Assembly: GCA_017503725.1 (NCBI GenBank)
Contig: JAFVSL010000007.1
Coordinates: 1 to 60,286 of the forward strand
DNA length: 60,286 nt
DNA from: Alphaproteobacteria bacterium
Lineage (GTDB): Bacteria > Pseudomonadota > Alphaproteobacteria > Rs-D84
Direction of reading: 5' to 3'
Part shown: positions 31,616 to 39,332 of the stretch, one piece after another
Position numbering within the stretch: the stretch's first letter is position 1
Layout: the number at the start of each line of letters is the position of its first letter
Program-made: the position numbers and the translations under genes
Notes under the pieces: generated by a model
The model's input: the letters and a program-made list of their open reading frames with translations, nothing else
Database searches by the model: none
Told to the model about the DNA's origin: nothing

Positions 31616-31858
31616 CTACCTTTGCCGTTCGTATGTATTGGGTATTGTTAATAATTCCTGTTTTATTTGCATGAAATAATCATACAATTTAATTTCGTTT
31701 TCCATGGCAAAGGACATCATTTCATCAATATTGTCCAAATAACAATCGTGCATAAGTGTTTTAAGTTCTTTATCTTGGAACCAAACCTCGTTAAATGCCT
31801 TGTGAATAAAGGCTTTACACATATTAAGACGACTTACTGCTTTTGGTGCCTTTGCCAT
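31616..31858 (-). CDS. small helical hypothetical protein
   Basis: From the ATG at 31858 the product is 80 residues (MAKAPKAVSRLNMCKAF...), helical and charged with no export signal. The frame also runs 11 codons further, overlapping the end of rpsP. I prefer the later start because it follows rpsP by about 20 nt. It ends four nt before the next small ORF. No family recognised. Confidence 0.55.
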   Translation of the reverse strand: MAKAPKAVSRLNMCKAFIHKAFNEVWFQDKELKTLMHDCYLDNIDEMMSFAMENEIKLYDYFMQIKQELLTIPNTYERQR

Positions 31859-31880
31859 TGGATAAACGTTTCGGAATAAA

Positions 31881-32330
31881 TTATTCTGCAACCGCTTCGG
31901 CTGTTTCTTCGGCGGCTGGCGCTGCTGCTTCCGCTTCTGCTGCGGCCTTGGCGGCGGCTTCTGCGGCTGCTTTTTCTTCTGCGATTTTGGCCAACTTTTC
32001 AGCCTTGTCTTTAATCTTCATCTGTGTTTTTTCAGATTGCAGATGTTTCTTTGTCTGAACTGGAATCGCTTTTGCTTTTACCAAGCCGGCTTTGGCCAAG
32101 AATTTATGTACACGATCAGATGGTTGTGCACCTTTTGCCAACCAGGCTTTTACTTCGTCAATTTTCAATGTAACACGTTTGTCGCTGTCTTTGGCCTGCA
32201 TTGGGTCATATTTACCAACAACTTCCAGAACATTGCCGGAATTACGTGCATTGCGTGAATCTGTCACAACAATGTGATAGTATGGGCGTTTTTTTGCACC
32301 AAAACGAGCCAAACGAATAACAGTTGCCAT
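31881..32330 (-). CDS. rpsP: ribosomal protein bS16 with an acidic/Ala-rich tail
   Basis: The first 80 residues are S16 (IRLARFGAKKRPYYHIVVTDSRNARNSG, then EVVGKYDPMQ and KAWLAKGAQPSDRVHKFLAKAG). A tail of about 60 residues follows, first Lys-rich, then an Ala/Glu-rich run (EEKAAAEAAAKAAAEAEAAAP) typical of alphaproteobacterial extensions. It belongs to the small ribosomal subunit. AAAAGGAG precedes the ATG. It heads the operon continuing to rplS. Confidence 0.96.
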   Translation of the reverse strand: MATVIRLARFGAKKRPYYHIVVTDSRNARNSGNVLEVVGKYDPMQAKDSDKRVTLKIDEVKAWLAKGAQPSDRVHKFLAKAGLVKAKAIPVQTKKHLQSEKTQMKIKDKAEKLAKIAEEKAAAEAAAKAAAEAEAAAPAAEETAEAVAE

Positions 32331-32523
32331 AATTTACTCCTTTTTATTTATAACTGTTTTAACCACAAAGAAAACCGCCATCAAGGACGAAACTCGTCGG
32401 ATGATGTACCACACGCATACTGCGAACTGGTGTTGTTAAAATGGCAATCTTTGGGATTTGCAGGGCAATTATGTACAAAAAAATCCAAAAAGTCAAATGT
32501 TTATTAAAAAAACGCCACAATCC
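32331..32523. other. rpsP upstream region
   Basis: This 193-nt stretch between tRNA-Gly and rpsP shows a small minus-strand hairpin (GACGA/TCGTC type near 32380-32400) and TATAAA about 25 nt before the rpsP ATG. No convincing -35 box is placed for it. Short open frames here lack ribosome binding sites. Confidence 0.3.
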
Positions 32524-32552
32524 GAAAATAAATCCGACCACAAGGGTCGGAC
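32524..32552 (-). terminator. tRNA-Gly terminator
   Basis: On the minus strand TCCGACC and GGTCGGA pair around CTTGT, followed by TTTATTTTC. Confidence 0.75.
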
Positions 32553-32559
32553 TAATTTT

Positions 32560-32633
32560 TGGTGCGGGCGAAGGGAATCGAACCCTCGCCTAAAGCTTGG
32601 GAAGCTTTCGTTCTACCATTATACTACGCCCGC
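32560..32633 (-). tRNA. tRNA-Gly (anticodon CCC)
   Basis: Minus strand: acceptor GCGGGCG/CGCCCGC, D-arm TAGTATAATGGTAGAAC, anticodon stem AAAGC/GCTTT with loop TTCCCAA, T-loop TTCGATT, discriminator A and encoded CCA. All stems are intact. Confidence 0.95.
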
Positions 32634-32679
32634 AATGTATGGCGAAATATTATCTTATTTTATCATCGATGTCCAGACT

Positions 32680-34416
32680 TTATTTCTGGCGTCCACGCAA
32701 CATATCTGCCAATGGCTCAATAATATAAGAATTACGCTGTTTATCAACATTGCCCAATTTCGTCCCCAGTATTTCCAGTTGTGGCGACCATACTGCATAT
32801 TTTTCAATATACTGACGTGCCATTTCTGGATTTTTTGACAACTGAATATCAATAACATCACGCAACATTTTTTGACCGCGCGCAATGACCGCATCAAAAT
32901 CTATGACTAAACGATTTGATGAATCCAGACGAATTGCACCACATTCAAACAGCATATTATGTTGCATAATATTGCGTTTTGCGTGGGCGCGACTGAAATT
33001 TGCACCCGGATATAAATACGCAATCAGCCACGATGTAATCAACTCTTGTTTTTGATGTGGCGCAAAAAATCCAGCACGCACTAATTCATCTAACATCGCA
33101 ATAGAGCCCGCATCGGCTTTGTGTTCTTCAATAATATTTTTGTATTCGCCCAGTGATTCCAGGCCGTCTTTTGGTCCCAATGTGTGCATATTTTCGTGCA
33201 AAATTGTAAAGTCGTGCAGGGCACGTACCGAAAAATATTTGTGAAATTCCGGCGCCAGCAATGCATTTTTCTTTTCGTCAATTCCATTGCCATATTTGCA
33301 CTGGCGCATTTGCTTTAAATAGACCGTCCGATGACCGCCACCGGTTTGAACCGCCATTTTATCCGCATTAGGCAGGTTAAACGCCAACGTTATCTGGCTA
33401 CGATACGCGGCATTATGCCCACTGACCGATACAACATCGACATCAACCATTGTTTGTTTTGTGTTTGTCCCCAGGACTTGTTTATACTCATCTGCACGCG
33501 GCATCTTGGATGCCATCATGGGTAAATACTGTTTTATTTTTAACAAATAATCCGTGCCGGCCGTATCGACAATACCAACCGTCGCCCCCAGGTTGTCTTT
33601 TGCGTATGGTGTAATTCCGCGCGCATCCAACATAGATTTTAATTTTGGATTTTGTAATACTGTCGGCGTCATCGCATCATCATAGCATTCGCGCCCCAGT
33701 GTAAATTCCAGCGGCCCTGATTGAAGGGTTGCCCATTTTTTATCCGCTTCACAATCTGCCCACGGCCAGTAATTCATCAATGCTGCGGATTGCAGTGTCA
33801 GATATTCTTTGAAATCGAAATTTTCCGTGCTTATAGCGGCGGCCTGTAGTGCATATGCTGCCGAACGAAAATCAAATTTGAACGCATTTGTATAATCAAC
33901 AGCTTTCAATTCATCGCCAAAACGCTTTACAATGGTACGTTGATTTAATATTTCACGCACCTTGTCATCTTGATAGCCACTTTCCAACATACGAATTAAA
34001 ATGTCGTGAAATTCATCAACGGACAAATTATACGGATACAGACCACGCCCCAAACGCGGTTCAACATCATTGGTTAACGCAACCGGTGCGCCGGATTTTT
34101 CATGCGCAAATATTCCGCGTTGCCCACGAAATAATTTCAATGCCATACGTGCATCATCATAATCTAAACGACCTGATTTCAAGGAATCTTCAAATTCTAT
34201 ATTGTATGGATGATCCAGTCTTAACGCCACACGATCGATAATATCAGACGCACGCACCAACCATTTTAATGCGGTCTTTTCCCGTTCGGGCAGGGCATTA
34301 TATTGTTCCGCATCAACACCCAACATATTGTATGGCGTAAAGGCTTCGGGCGATGTACGCTGAACCAATTCATTATGATCATATGCAATTTTATACAAAC
34401 GTCTTATCATTGACAT
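32680..34416 (-). CDS. M49-like metallopeptidase (dipeptidyl peptidase III-related)
   Basis: The 578-residue cytoplasmic protein has HENMHTLGPKDG near residues 406-417, an HExxH zinc site followed by the Gly-Pro-Lys context seen in M49. EEHKADAGSIAML near 430 matches the downstream EExxAD ligand pattern of dipeptidyl peptidase III. The N-terminal third (DRVALRLDHPYNIEFEDSL) is helical, as in the M49 upper lobe. M49 enzymes trim dipeptides from short peptides. It is the last gene of a five-gene operon, 12 nt after a Tyr-repeat protein, so it could process a product of that operon. Family assignment is by motif only. Confidence 0.7.
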   Translation of the reverse strand: MSMIRRLYKIAYDHNELVQRTSPEAFTPYNMLGVDAEQYNALPEREKTALKWLVRASDIIDRVALRLDHPYNIEFEDSLKSGRLDYDDARMALKLFRGQRGIFAHEKSGAPVALTNDVEPRLGRGLYPYNLSVDEFHDILIRMLESGYQDDKVREILNQRTIVKRFGDELKAVDYTNAFKFDFRSAAYALQAAAISTENFDFKEYLTLQSAALMNYWPWADCEADKKWATLQSGPLEFTLGRECYDDAMTPTVLQNPKLKSMLDARGITPYAKDNLGATVGIVDTAGTDYLLKIKQYLPMMASKMPRADEYKQVLGTNTKQTMVDVDVVSVSGHNAAYRSQITLAFNLPNADKMAVQTGGGHRTVYLKQMRQCKYGNGIDEKKNALLAPEFHKYFSVRALHDFTILHENMHTLGPKDGLESLGEYKNIIEEHKADAGSIAMLDELVRAGFFAPHQKQELITSWLIAYLYPGANFSRAHAKRNIMQHNMLFECGAIRLDSSNRLVIDFDAVIARGQKMLRDVIDIQLSKNPEMARQYIEKYAVWSPQLEILGTKLGNVDKQRNSYIIEPLADMLRGRQK

Positions 34417-34428
34417 TTTTACGTTCCT

Positions 34429-35496
34429 TTATTTCTGATTTGCCTTTACAATGTCTGCGACATATTCTGTAATCCGGTCAACCGCACCACGAAAATCAAA
34501 TGCCATCGACAAAGGGCATTTGTCTGACACGTTTCCCGTACTGCAAATCACGCATTGTGCCCAATCCCCACTTTGCAATGCCGTACATTGTTTCTTTGCC
34601 TTGGTTGCAATAAATTCTTGTTTTTTAAAACACGTTAAAAACGCTTCAATATCATTATATTTTAAATCCATCAAGAATTTAAACACAGGACAAATTCGCG
34701 CCGCCAATTCTTTGTCTTGCATATATTCTTGATGTTTTTTTGCCTGACGCTGGGCAATACGTTCTTTGTTTGCCTGATAGTATAATCGTTGTTGCGCCAG
34801 TATCGCATCTTTGTTTGCATAATAGTTTGCACGGGTTCGCGCATTATACATATCTTTCTTTTTTTGATACGATTGCTTTTTGCGTTCTGCGACAACATTG
34901 GCGTTATTTTTGCGATATGCTGTATGATATGCTTTCTGTTCTGCCAAATGTTCTGAACGCCATTTTTTATAATACAAGCGTATTGTATCACGATGTTCTA
35001 AATAATAGTCCTTTATTTGTTCGGTCAGCCTGGCTTTATTTTCAACATAGTATTTATGGCGATATGCTTTGCGTTTGTTTCGTTTTGCATCTGCAACAGT
35101 CTTTAATTTTGTATGCATCGCGTCAATATTATACGGCATACAAGGCGTAGTGCTTTTAATCAAATTATTCATCGCCAACAGACGATGGCTTGTTATCTTA
35201 AAGGGTAGTATTTCTGGCAACACCCGACACAGTCTGTCATCAATATGCACTGCACCCGACATAACATCCATAAATTGTTGGGATGTAAAAATATTTTGCA
35301 TTGATTCTGCGACTAGAAAATCATCAAGTGTTTTTTGTTCACCAGAATCAAACAAAAACCATTCTACAAAAACATCAGCTAGTGTATACACTGTATTAGG
35401 AACAGAACCACCCATATGCCACGACAGCGTCAATCCATCATCATATCGCAACGATGTATAACTTGTGTCTGAAAAAATTTGCGCCAATCCGTCCAT
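34429..35496 (-). CDS. Tyr-repeat protein with Cys-rich C-terminal domain (paralog 1)
   Basis: Three parts are visible. An N-terminal region of about 130 residues is unique to this paralog. Next come several copies of a basic/aromatic helix repeat of the YYxxNKxxxxxx type (about 140-265; e.g. HKYYVENKARLTEQIKDYY, NYYANKDAILAQQRLYY). The C-terminal domain of about 90 residues has CPVFKF, KKQCTALQSGDW, CVICSTG and KCPLSM and ends ADIVKANQK. It aligns with the end of the next upstream protein. The Cys pattern suggests a metal site. No export signal. Function unknown. Confidence 0.65.
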   Translation of the reverse strand: MDGLAQIFSDTSYTSLRYDDGLTLSWHMGGSVPNTVYTLADVFVEWFLFDSGEQKTLDDFLVAESMQNIFTSQQFMDVMSGAVHIDDRLCRVLPEILPFKITSHRLLAMNNLIKSTTPCMPYNIDAMHTKLKTVADAKRNKRKAYRHKYYVENKARLTEQIKDYYLEHRDTIRLYYKKWRSEHLAEQKAYHTAYRKNNANVVAERKKQSYQKKKDMYNARTRANYYANKDAILAQQRLYYQANKERIAQRQAKKHQEYMQDKELAARICPVFKFLMDLKYNDIEAFLTCFKKQEFIATKAKKQCTALQSGDWAQCVICSTGNVSDKCPLSMAFDFRGAVDRITEYVADIVKANQK

Positions 35497-35507
35497 TTAT
35501 TCACCAG

Positions 35508-36116
35508 TTATTTTTGATTTGCCATTACAATATCGGCGGCACGTTCGCGGATGGTGGCAACCGCATTTTCAAATTCGAAAACGTGTGGCATTGAGCACAA
35601 TCGTTCCATTTGTTTTCCTGACACAGAACAATCTTTGCAAATTGGACACAAACTGTAATCGCCCGCAATAATCGCCGGGCATTTTGCACGATGCGCCAGA
35701 TTAGAATTTGGTCGATATTTAGTTGTATATAAATCAATGTTTTTCAAACGAATTTCATCAATAAATTTAAAAGCAGGGCACATCACACGCGCATTTCGTC
35801 TTTCTGATTTTGCCTGGGCACGCTGTGCAAGCAATTCATCACGATGTTCTGTGTAATATTGTTGATATGCCTCTTTGTGGTCATAATAGTATGCACGAGA
35901 TCTGGCATTCATTTTATCTTTGTTTTTTAAACAATATTCTTGGATTTTGTCCTTGTATTTTTCGCGGCTTTCACGTGCGCGTATACGATTCTTTTCGCGC
36001 AATGTATCCACATTGCGTGCATAGTAGTCACGCGTTGCCTGCTTGCGTGCTTCGCGATTTTTTGCATATCTTTCGCGACCACGTTGACGACGAAGTTCGA
36101 TATCTTTATAGGGCAT
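35508..36116 (-). CDS. Tyr-repeat protein with Cys-rich C-terminal domain (paralog 2)
   Basis: The 202-residue protein starts MPYKDIELRRQRGRERYAKN and runs through the same basic/aromatic helical repeats (DYYARNVDTLREKN, AYYYDHKEAYQQYYTEHRDE). It ends in the shared domain CPAFKF, KCPAIIAGDY, LCPICKDC and ADIVMANQK. Repeats of this kind occur in various phage and nucleic-acid-binding proteins, so DNA/RNA binding is possible. It lies five nt downstream of the radical SAM gene, raising the possibility that it is that enzyme's substrate or partner. Confidence 0.65.
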   Translation of the reverse strand: MPYKDIELRRQRGRERYAKNREARKQATRDYYARNVDTLREKNRIRARESREKYKDKIQEYCLKNKDKMNARSRAYYYDHKEAYQQYYTEHRDELLAQRAQAKSERRNARVMCPAFKFIDEIRLKNIDLYTTKYRPNSNLAHRAKCPAIIAGDYSLCPICKDCSVSGKQMERLCSMPHVFEFENAVATIRERAADIVMANQK

Positions 36117-36121
36117 GGTTG

Positions 36122-36976
36122 TTATCTCTTTTTTTGTAATAACTCATTATAGGCTTCCCCAACGGTTTTATTATCCATTGTGGTTTTATATTTGTAATTT
36201 AATATCGCCTGATTATTGTTTGTTATTTCCAAGCAATCGCTGCCACCACTATGTTCAACACCGCTTGCCGGACGTGCGGTTACGATATTATTGTCGGCGG
36301 CGCGTCCCAGGCGGGTTAATCCACCAACATCATAAAACATAACATTTGCTTTATCGCCTTTGGTAATCATAAACTCATCGGCCGGGGTGGTTTGTGCATC
36401 AACAGAAATGCCATACGATTTTAATACATCCAAAAATTCCTGAAACTTACATTGTGATGCGACGGTATTCAAGCCAACAAAAGACACCGGGATTGCATCA
36501 ATTAAATATTGACTGTTCATAATTTGACTAACCACATTTGCCGCAGGCAAGAAGTTATCGTGATATTCATCAATAGAAATATCTAATAATACCTGTCGAT
36601 CATACTTGTGGGCAACATCTGCCAGGTCTTTTAAAACACTGTCGCATAACAGCAATCGTTTTCCCCACATTGCATTTGTTTTAAAGCAGGGGGACACATT
36701 ATTCTTTGCGCACAGTTCTGCCAGCGTTCGAATATATTTGCCTTGCCCGATATAATACGGTGCCATTGATTCACCGCCTGTAAAGACCACATAGTCCCAC
36801 ACCGGCACCCCCATATTTACATACTGGGCAATATATTTTTCAATTTGTGCAATCGGCATCAAATTAAAAGGTTCTTTTATACTGCTGCGTTCCATACAGT
36901 GTGCACAACACAAGTTACACCAATTTGTAATTTTAAAGGCTATATTTACACGCGGTATCACGTCTTGCCAAACCAT
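36122..36976 (-). CDS. radical SAM protein
   Basis: The N-terminus has the [4Fe-4S] motif WCNLCCAHC: C20, C24 and C27 give CxxxCxxC, with an extra C23. The SAM-binding VVFTGGES motif follows at about residue 63, and later QVLLDISIDEYHD. The C-terminal part (SDCLEITNNNQAIL...KTVGEAYNEL) resembles the end of a SPASM/twitch domain but has only one Cys, so an auxiliary cluster is doubtful. It would generate a 5'-deoxyadenosyl radical to modify a substrate. Its ATG overlaps the LysM gene stop (TAATG), inside an operon with two Tyr/Cys-rich paralogs and a peptidase. Confidence 0.85.
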   Translation of the reverse strand: MVWQDVIPRVNIAFKITNWCNLCCAHCMERSSIKEPFNLMPIAQIEKYIAQYVNMGVPVWDYVVFTGGESMAPYYIGQGKYIRTLAELCAKNNVSPCFKTNAMWGKRLLLCDSVLKDLADVAHKYDRQVLLDISIDEYHDNFLPAANVVSQIMNSQYLIDAIPVSFVGLNTVASQCKFQEFLDVLKSYGISVDAQTTPADEFMITKGDKANVMFYDVGGLTRLGRAADNNIVTARPASGVEHSGGSDCLEITNNNQAILNYKYKTTMDNKTVGEAYNELLQKKR

Positions 36977-38106
36977 TATTTTTCCACCGGTATTTGCAAC
37001 AGTTGTTTCGGATAAATCAGATCTGGATTTTCGATATTGTTGCGTTCTGCAATAATGCTGAACAAAATACCACGACGCATAAAATTACGCGCAATAATCC
37101 ACAGGCAATCGCCGCGACGAACGGTATAGAACGTATCATCGTCTCCGGTCATCTCTGGCATAACGAAATCGTGTGTAACAGACGCGACCGTACGCCCATC
37201 ACCGTCGTGCATACGCACGGTCAGCGAATATTCTGCGCCGCTTTTTAATTCACCAACATCCGCACCCAAACCAAAATGATGATGGTCAGACACACGTGCA
37301 AAGCCCATGTATTTATCATTCAACGCCAAGGATACGCGCAAACGTGGCAATGCGTCACCCGTCACAACAATACGCCCATTGTCCAGATAGTCAATCTTTG
37401 ATATAGACAAATCTCCATCGCGCAACATTGATGGGGCTTGTAAAAGGGTACTGCCGTCACGTGTCATCAATAAAGACACAGAATTTTCCGCACCGGCCTC
37501 TGATACATAAACAAAAACCTTGTCTTCGGATTTAATTGCGGGTTCGGCACCCAATAATGAAATCGTATAATTGCCGGCTTCGAATACCTTGGATGGGGCG
37601 TATACAAATTCCCCAGCGGAATCGGTGCGTTCTGTCGCAACAATCTTGCCATTGATAACAACAGAAATATTCTGGTGTGGCAACCAACGACCCGCAATAA
37701 TAATGTTTCCATTCTTCTCGATACGAACAATATCAAACGATGGCGCAGTTGAAGTATCGACGGCCTTTACAACTGGTTCCGGAATGTTTGGTACAATCAG
37801 CACACGTTGTGGTGCTGGTGTTCTGATAAAAGCAACCCAAATCGCGATAAAAATCACAACCAACGCGCACAGAATAGGGAACCAATACGCCCCAATTGCA
37901 TTGCGACGTTCGCGTGCCTGGGATGCGGCCACTTTCTCGGCGGCTTGATTTTCCGGATTTTTACACGCAAATTTATCGATTTTTTTCAAAAAGCCACGCG
38001 TAAAGTTGCGACGGTTTTTTAACCAGGCGTTTTGTTTTGCAATTGCATCATCAATCATAGAATCCGTAGACGGCTTTTTCTTGCTAATTTTTTCATTTTT
38101 TGACAT
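36976..38106 (-). CDS. LysM-domain membrane protein
   Basis: A basic cytoplasmic N-terminus of about 70 residues precedes one membrane segment (PILCALVVIFIAIWVAFI, about 75-95). Two beta-sandwich-like repeats follow (IVRIEKNGNIIIAGRWLPHQ and ISKIDYLDNGRIVVTGDALP). A C-terminal LysM domain (FYTVRRGDCLWIIARNFM...LIYPKQLLQIP) would bind peptidoglycan. The architecture resembles alphaproteobacterial LysM proteins with Ig-like repeats. It heads the operon and overlaps the radical SAM gene by one nt. Confidence 0.85.
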   Translation of the reverse strand: MSKNEKISKKKPSTDSMIDDAIAKQNAWLKNRRNFTRGFLKKIDKFACKNPENQAAEKVAASQARERRNAIGAYWFPILCALVVIFIAIWVAFIRTPAPQRVLIVPNIPEPVVKAVDTSTAPSFDIVRIEKNGNIIIAGRWLPHQNISVVINGKIVATERTDSAGEFVYAPSKVFEAGNYTISLLGAEPAIKSEDKVFVYVSEAGAENSVSLLMTRDGSTLLQAPSMLRDGDLSISKIDYLDNGRIVVTGDALPRLRVSLALNDKYMGFARVSDHHHFGLGADVGELKSGAEYSLTVRMHDGDGRTVASVTHDFVMPEMTGDDDTFYTVRRGDCLWIIARNFMRRGILFSIIAERNNIENPDLIYPKQLLQIPVEK

Positions 38107-38209
38107 TGTTGGGCCCCTATAATTTAATTCTAGACAAAATGTATCAAATTATATTTCTTTGTCAACTTATTTGTGATATAATTTACCAAAGAATTCAAGG
38201 GGAACATAT

Positions 38210-39292
38210 ATGAAACGTAAAAAGATTGGAATAATGACAACTGGGGGCGATTGCAGCGGTCTGAACACTGTGATTCATCGTGTTATTCGTGGTGCATCTA
38301 TACGCGGATGGCGTGTTATTGGAATCTTGGATGGCACGGACGGACTTTGCGGTACACCACGCACAATCGAATTAACCGAAGAAGTATTGCCAATTGAAAA
38401 TGCCAGACTTTCGGGCAGTTTTTTACATAATGGTCACGCGGGTGCTTTAAACTTTGAAACCGCGATTGAACGGAACAAGGTTGCCCAGTTTAACAAGCAA
38501 CTGCGTAAATCTTTGGCGGAATTAAAACTGGACGCGTTGATATTGGTTGGTGGCAACGGCAGTACATCGCTGGCCTGGGCCAATCGCGAGATTTATCAAG
38601 ATGTTCAGTTTATATGCATCCCAAAAACAATTGATATGGATATGCCGTTAACAGACCGCACGATTGGATTTGATACCGCCGTGCAACAGTTAACATCATT
38701 CTGTGATCAATTGATGCTTACCGCGCGCAGTCATCATCGCTGGTTTGTGGTACAATCAATGGGACGCGATTGTGGCAACCTGGCGTTAAATGCGGGGGTT
38801 GCGATTGGTGCATCTGCGATATTGATTCCAGAAATAAAATTCAATGTGGACGATTTAATTGCACACATAAAATCCGCCCCGACCGATTATGGCATCATTA
38901 TGGTATCAGAGGGTATAACCCTGCGCGGACATTCTGGGAAACCGGCGGATATGATTTCCAGAAAACTAACCGCGGCGGGCATTGTAAACCGCACCGCGTT
39001 CCCAGAACATACCCAGCGCGCGGGGGACACAATTGCCACCGATCGCATACTGGCAACCCGGTTCGCAGATTGTGCATTAAACGCGATTGAAAATGGCGAA
39101 ACCTATGTTATGACGGCCCTTGAATGTGGCGATGTAAAAACGGTATCCTTGGCGGATTTTGTTGCCGCCGGCGACAGTACACACGACCCGAAAATACCGG
39201 GGCTGTGCACTGCAAACGCATACATAGAACCCGACGACCCATTATTATCCGTCGCCCGGGATATGGGAATATATATCGGAAATTATAAATAA
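38210..39292 (+). CDS. 6-phosphofructokinase family protein
   Basis: The chain starts with the PFK phosphate motif GIMTTGGDCSGLN. LILVGGNGSTSLAWAN corresponds to the nucleotide loop, CIPKTIDMDMPLTDRTIGFDTA contains the catalytic Asp, and VVQSMGRDCGNLALNAG completes the fructose-6-phosphate site. In E. coli numbering Gly104 with Lys124 (PKTID) points to ATP rather than pyrophosphate use, but the loop reads GGNGS instead of GGDGS, replacing a Mg-linked Asp with Asn. At 360 residues it has the usual length. An AAGGGG ribosome binding site is present. Donor use cannot be settled from sequence alone. Confidence 0.88.
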   Translation: MKRKKIGIMTTGGDCSGLNTVIHRVIRGASIRGWRVIGILDGTDGLCGTPRTIELTEEVLPIENARLSGSFLHNGHAGALNFETAIERNKVAQFNKQLRKSLAELKLDALILVGGNGSTSLAWANREIYQDVQFICIPKTIDMDMPLTDRTIGFDTAVQQLTSFCDQLMLTARSHHRWFVVQSMGRDCGNLALNAGVAIGASAILIPEIKFNVDDLIAHIKSAPTDYGIIMVSEGITLRGHSGKPADMISRKLTAAGIVNRTAFPEHTQRAGDTIATDRILATRFADCALNAIENGETYVMTALECGDVKTVSLADFVAAGDSTHDPKIPGLCTANAYIEPDDPLLSVARDMGIYIGNYK

Positions 39293-39299
39293 CATAACA

Positions 39300-39331
39300 A
39301 AAACAAACCCCGCCATTTCGGCGGGGTTATT
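39300..39331. terminator. terminator between PFK and the Cys-rich gene
   Basis: CCCCGCC/GGCGGGG pairs around ATTTC. The better T-run (TTTGTTTTTG) is on the minus strand, so it mainly ends the Cys-rich operon. Confidence 0.75.
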
Positions 39332-39332
39332 C

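Noticed and set aside
32359..32541. Hydrophobic minus-strand ORF upstream of rpsP
   Set aside because: No ribosome binding site; it lies across the tRNA terminator and the rpsP leader.
32680..38106. Calling the operon a RiPP gene cluster outright
   Set aside because: The Tyr-repeat proteins are longer than usual precursors and resemble nucleic-acid-binding repeats; no leader/core boundary is visible.
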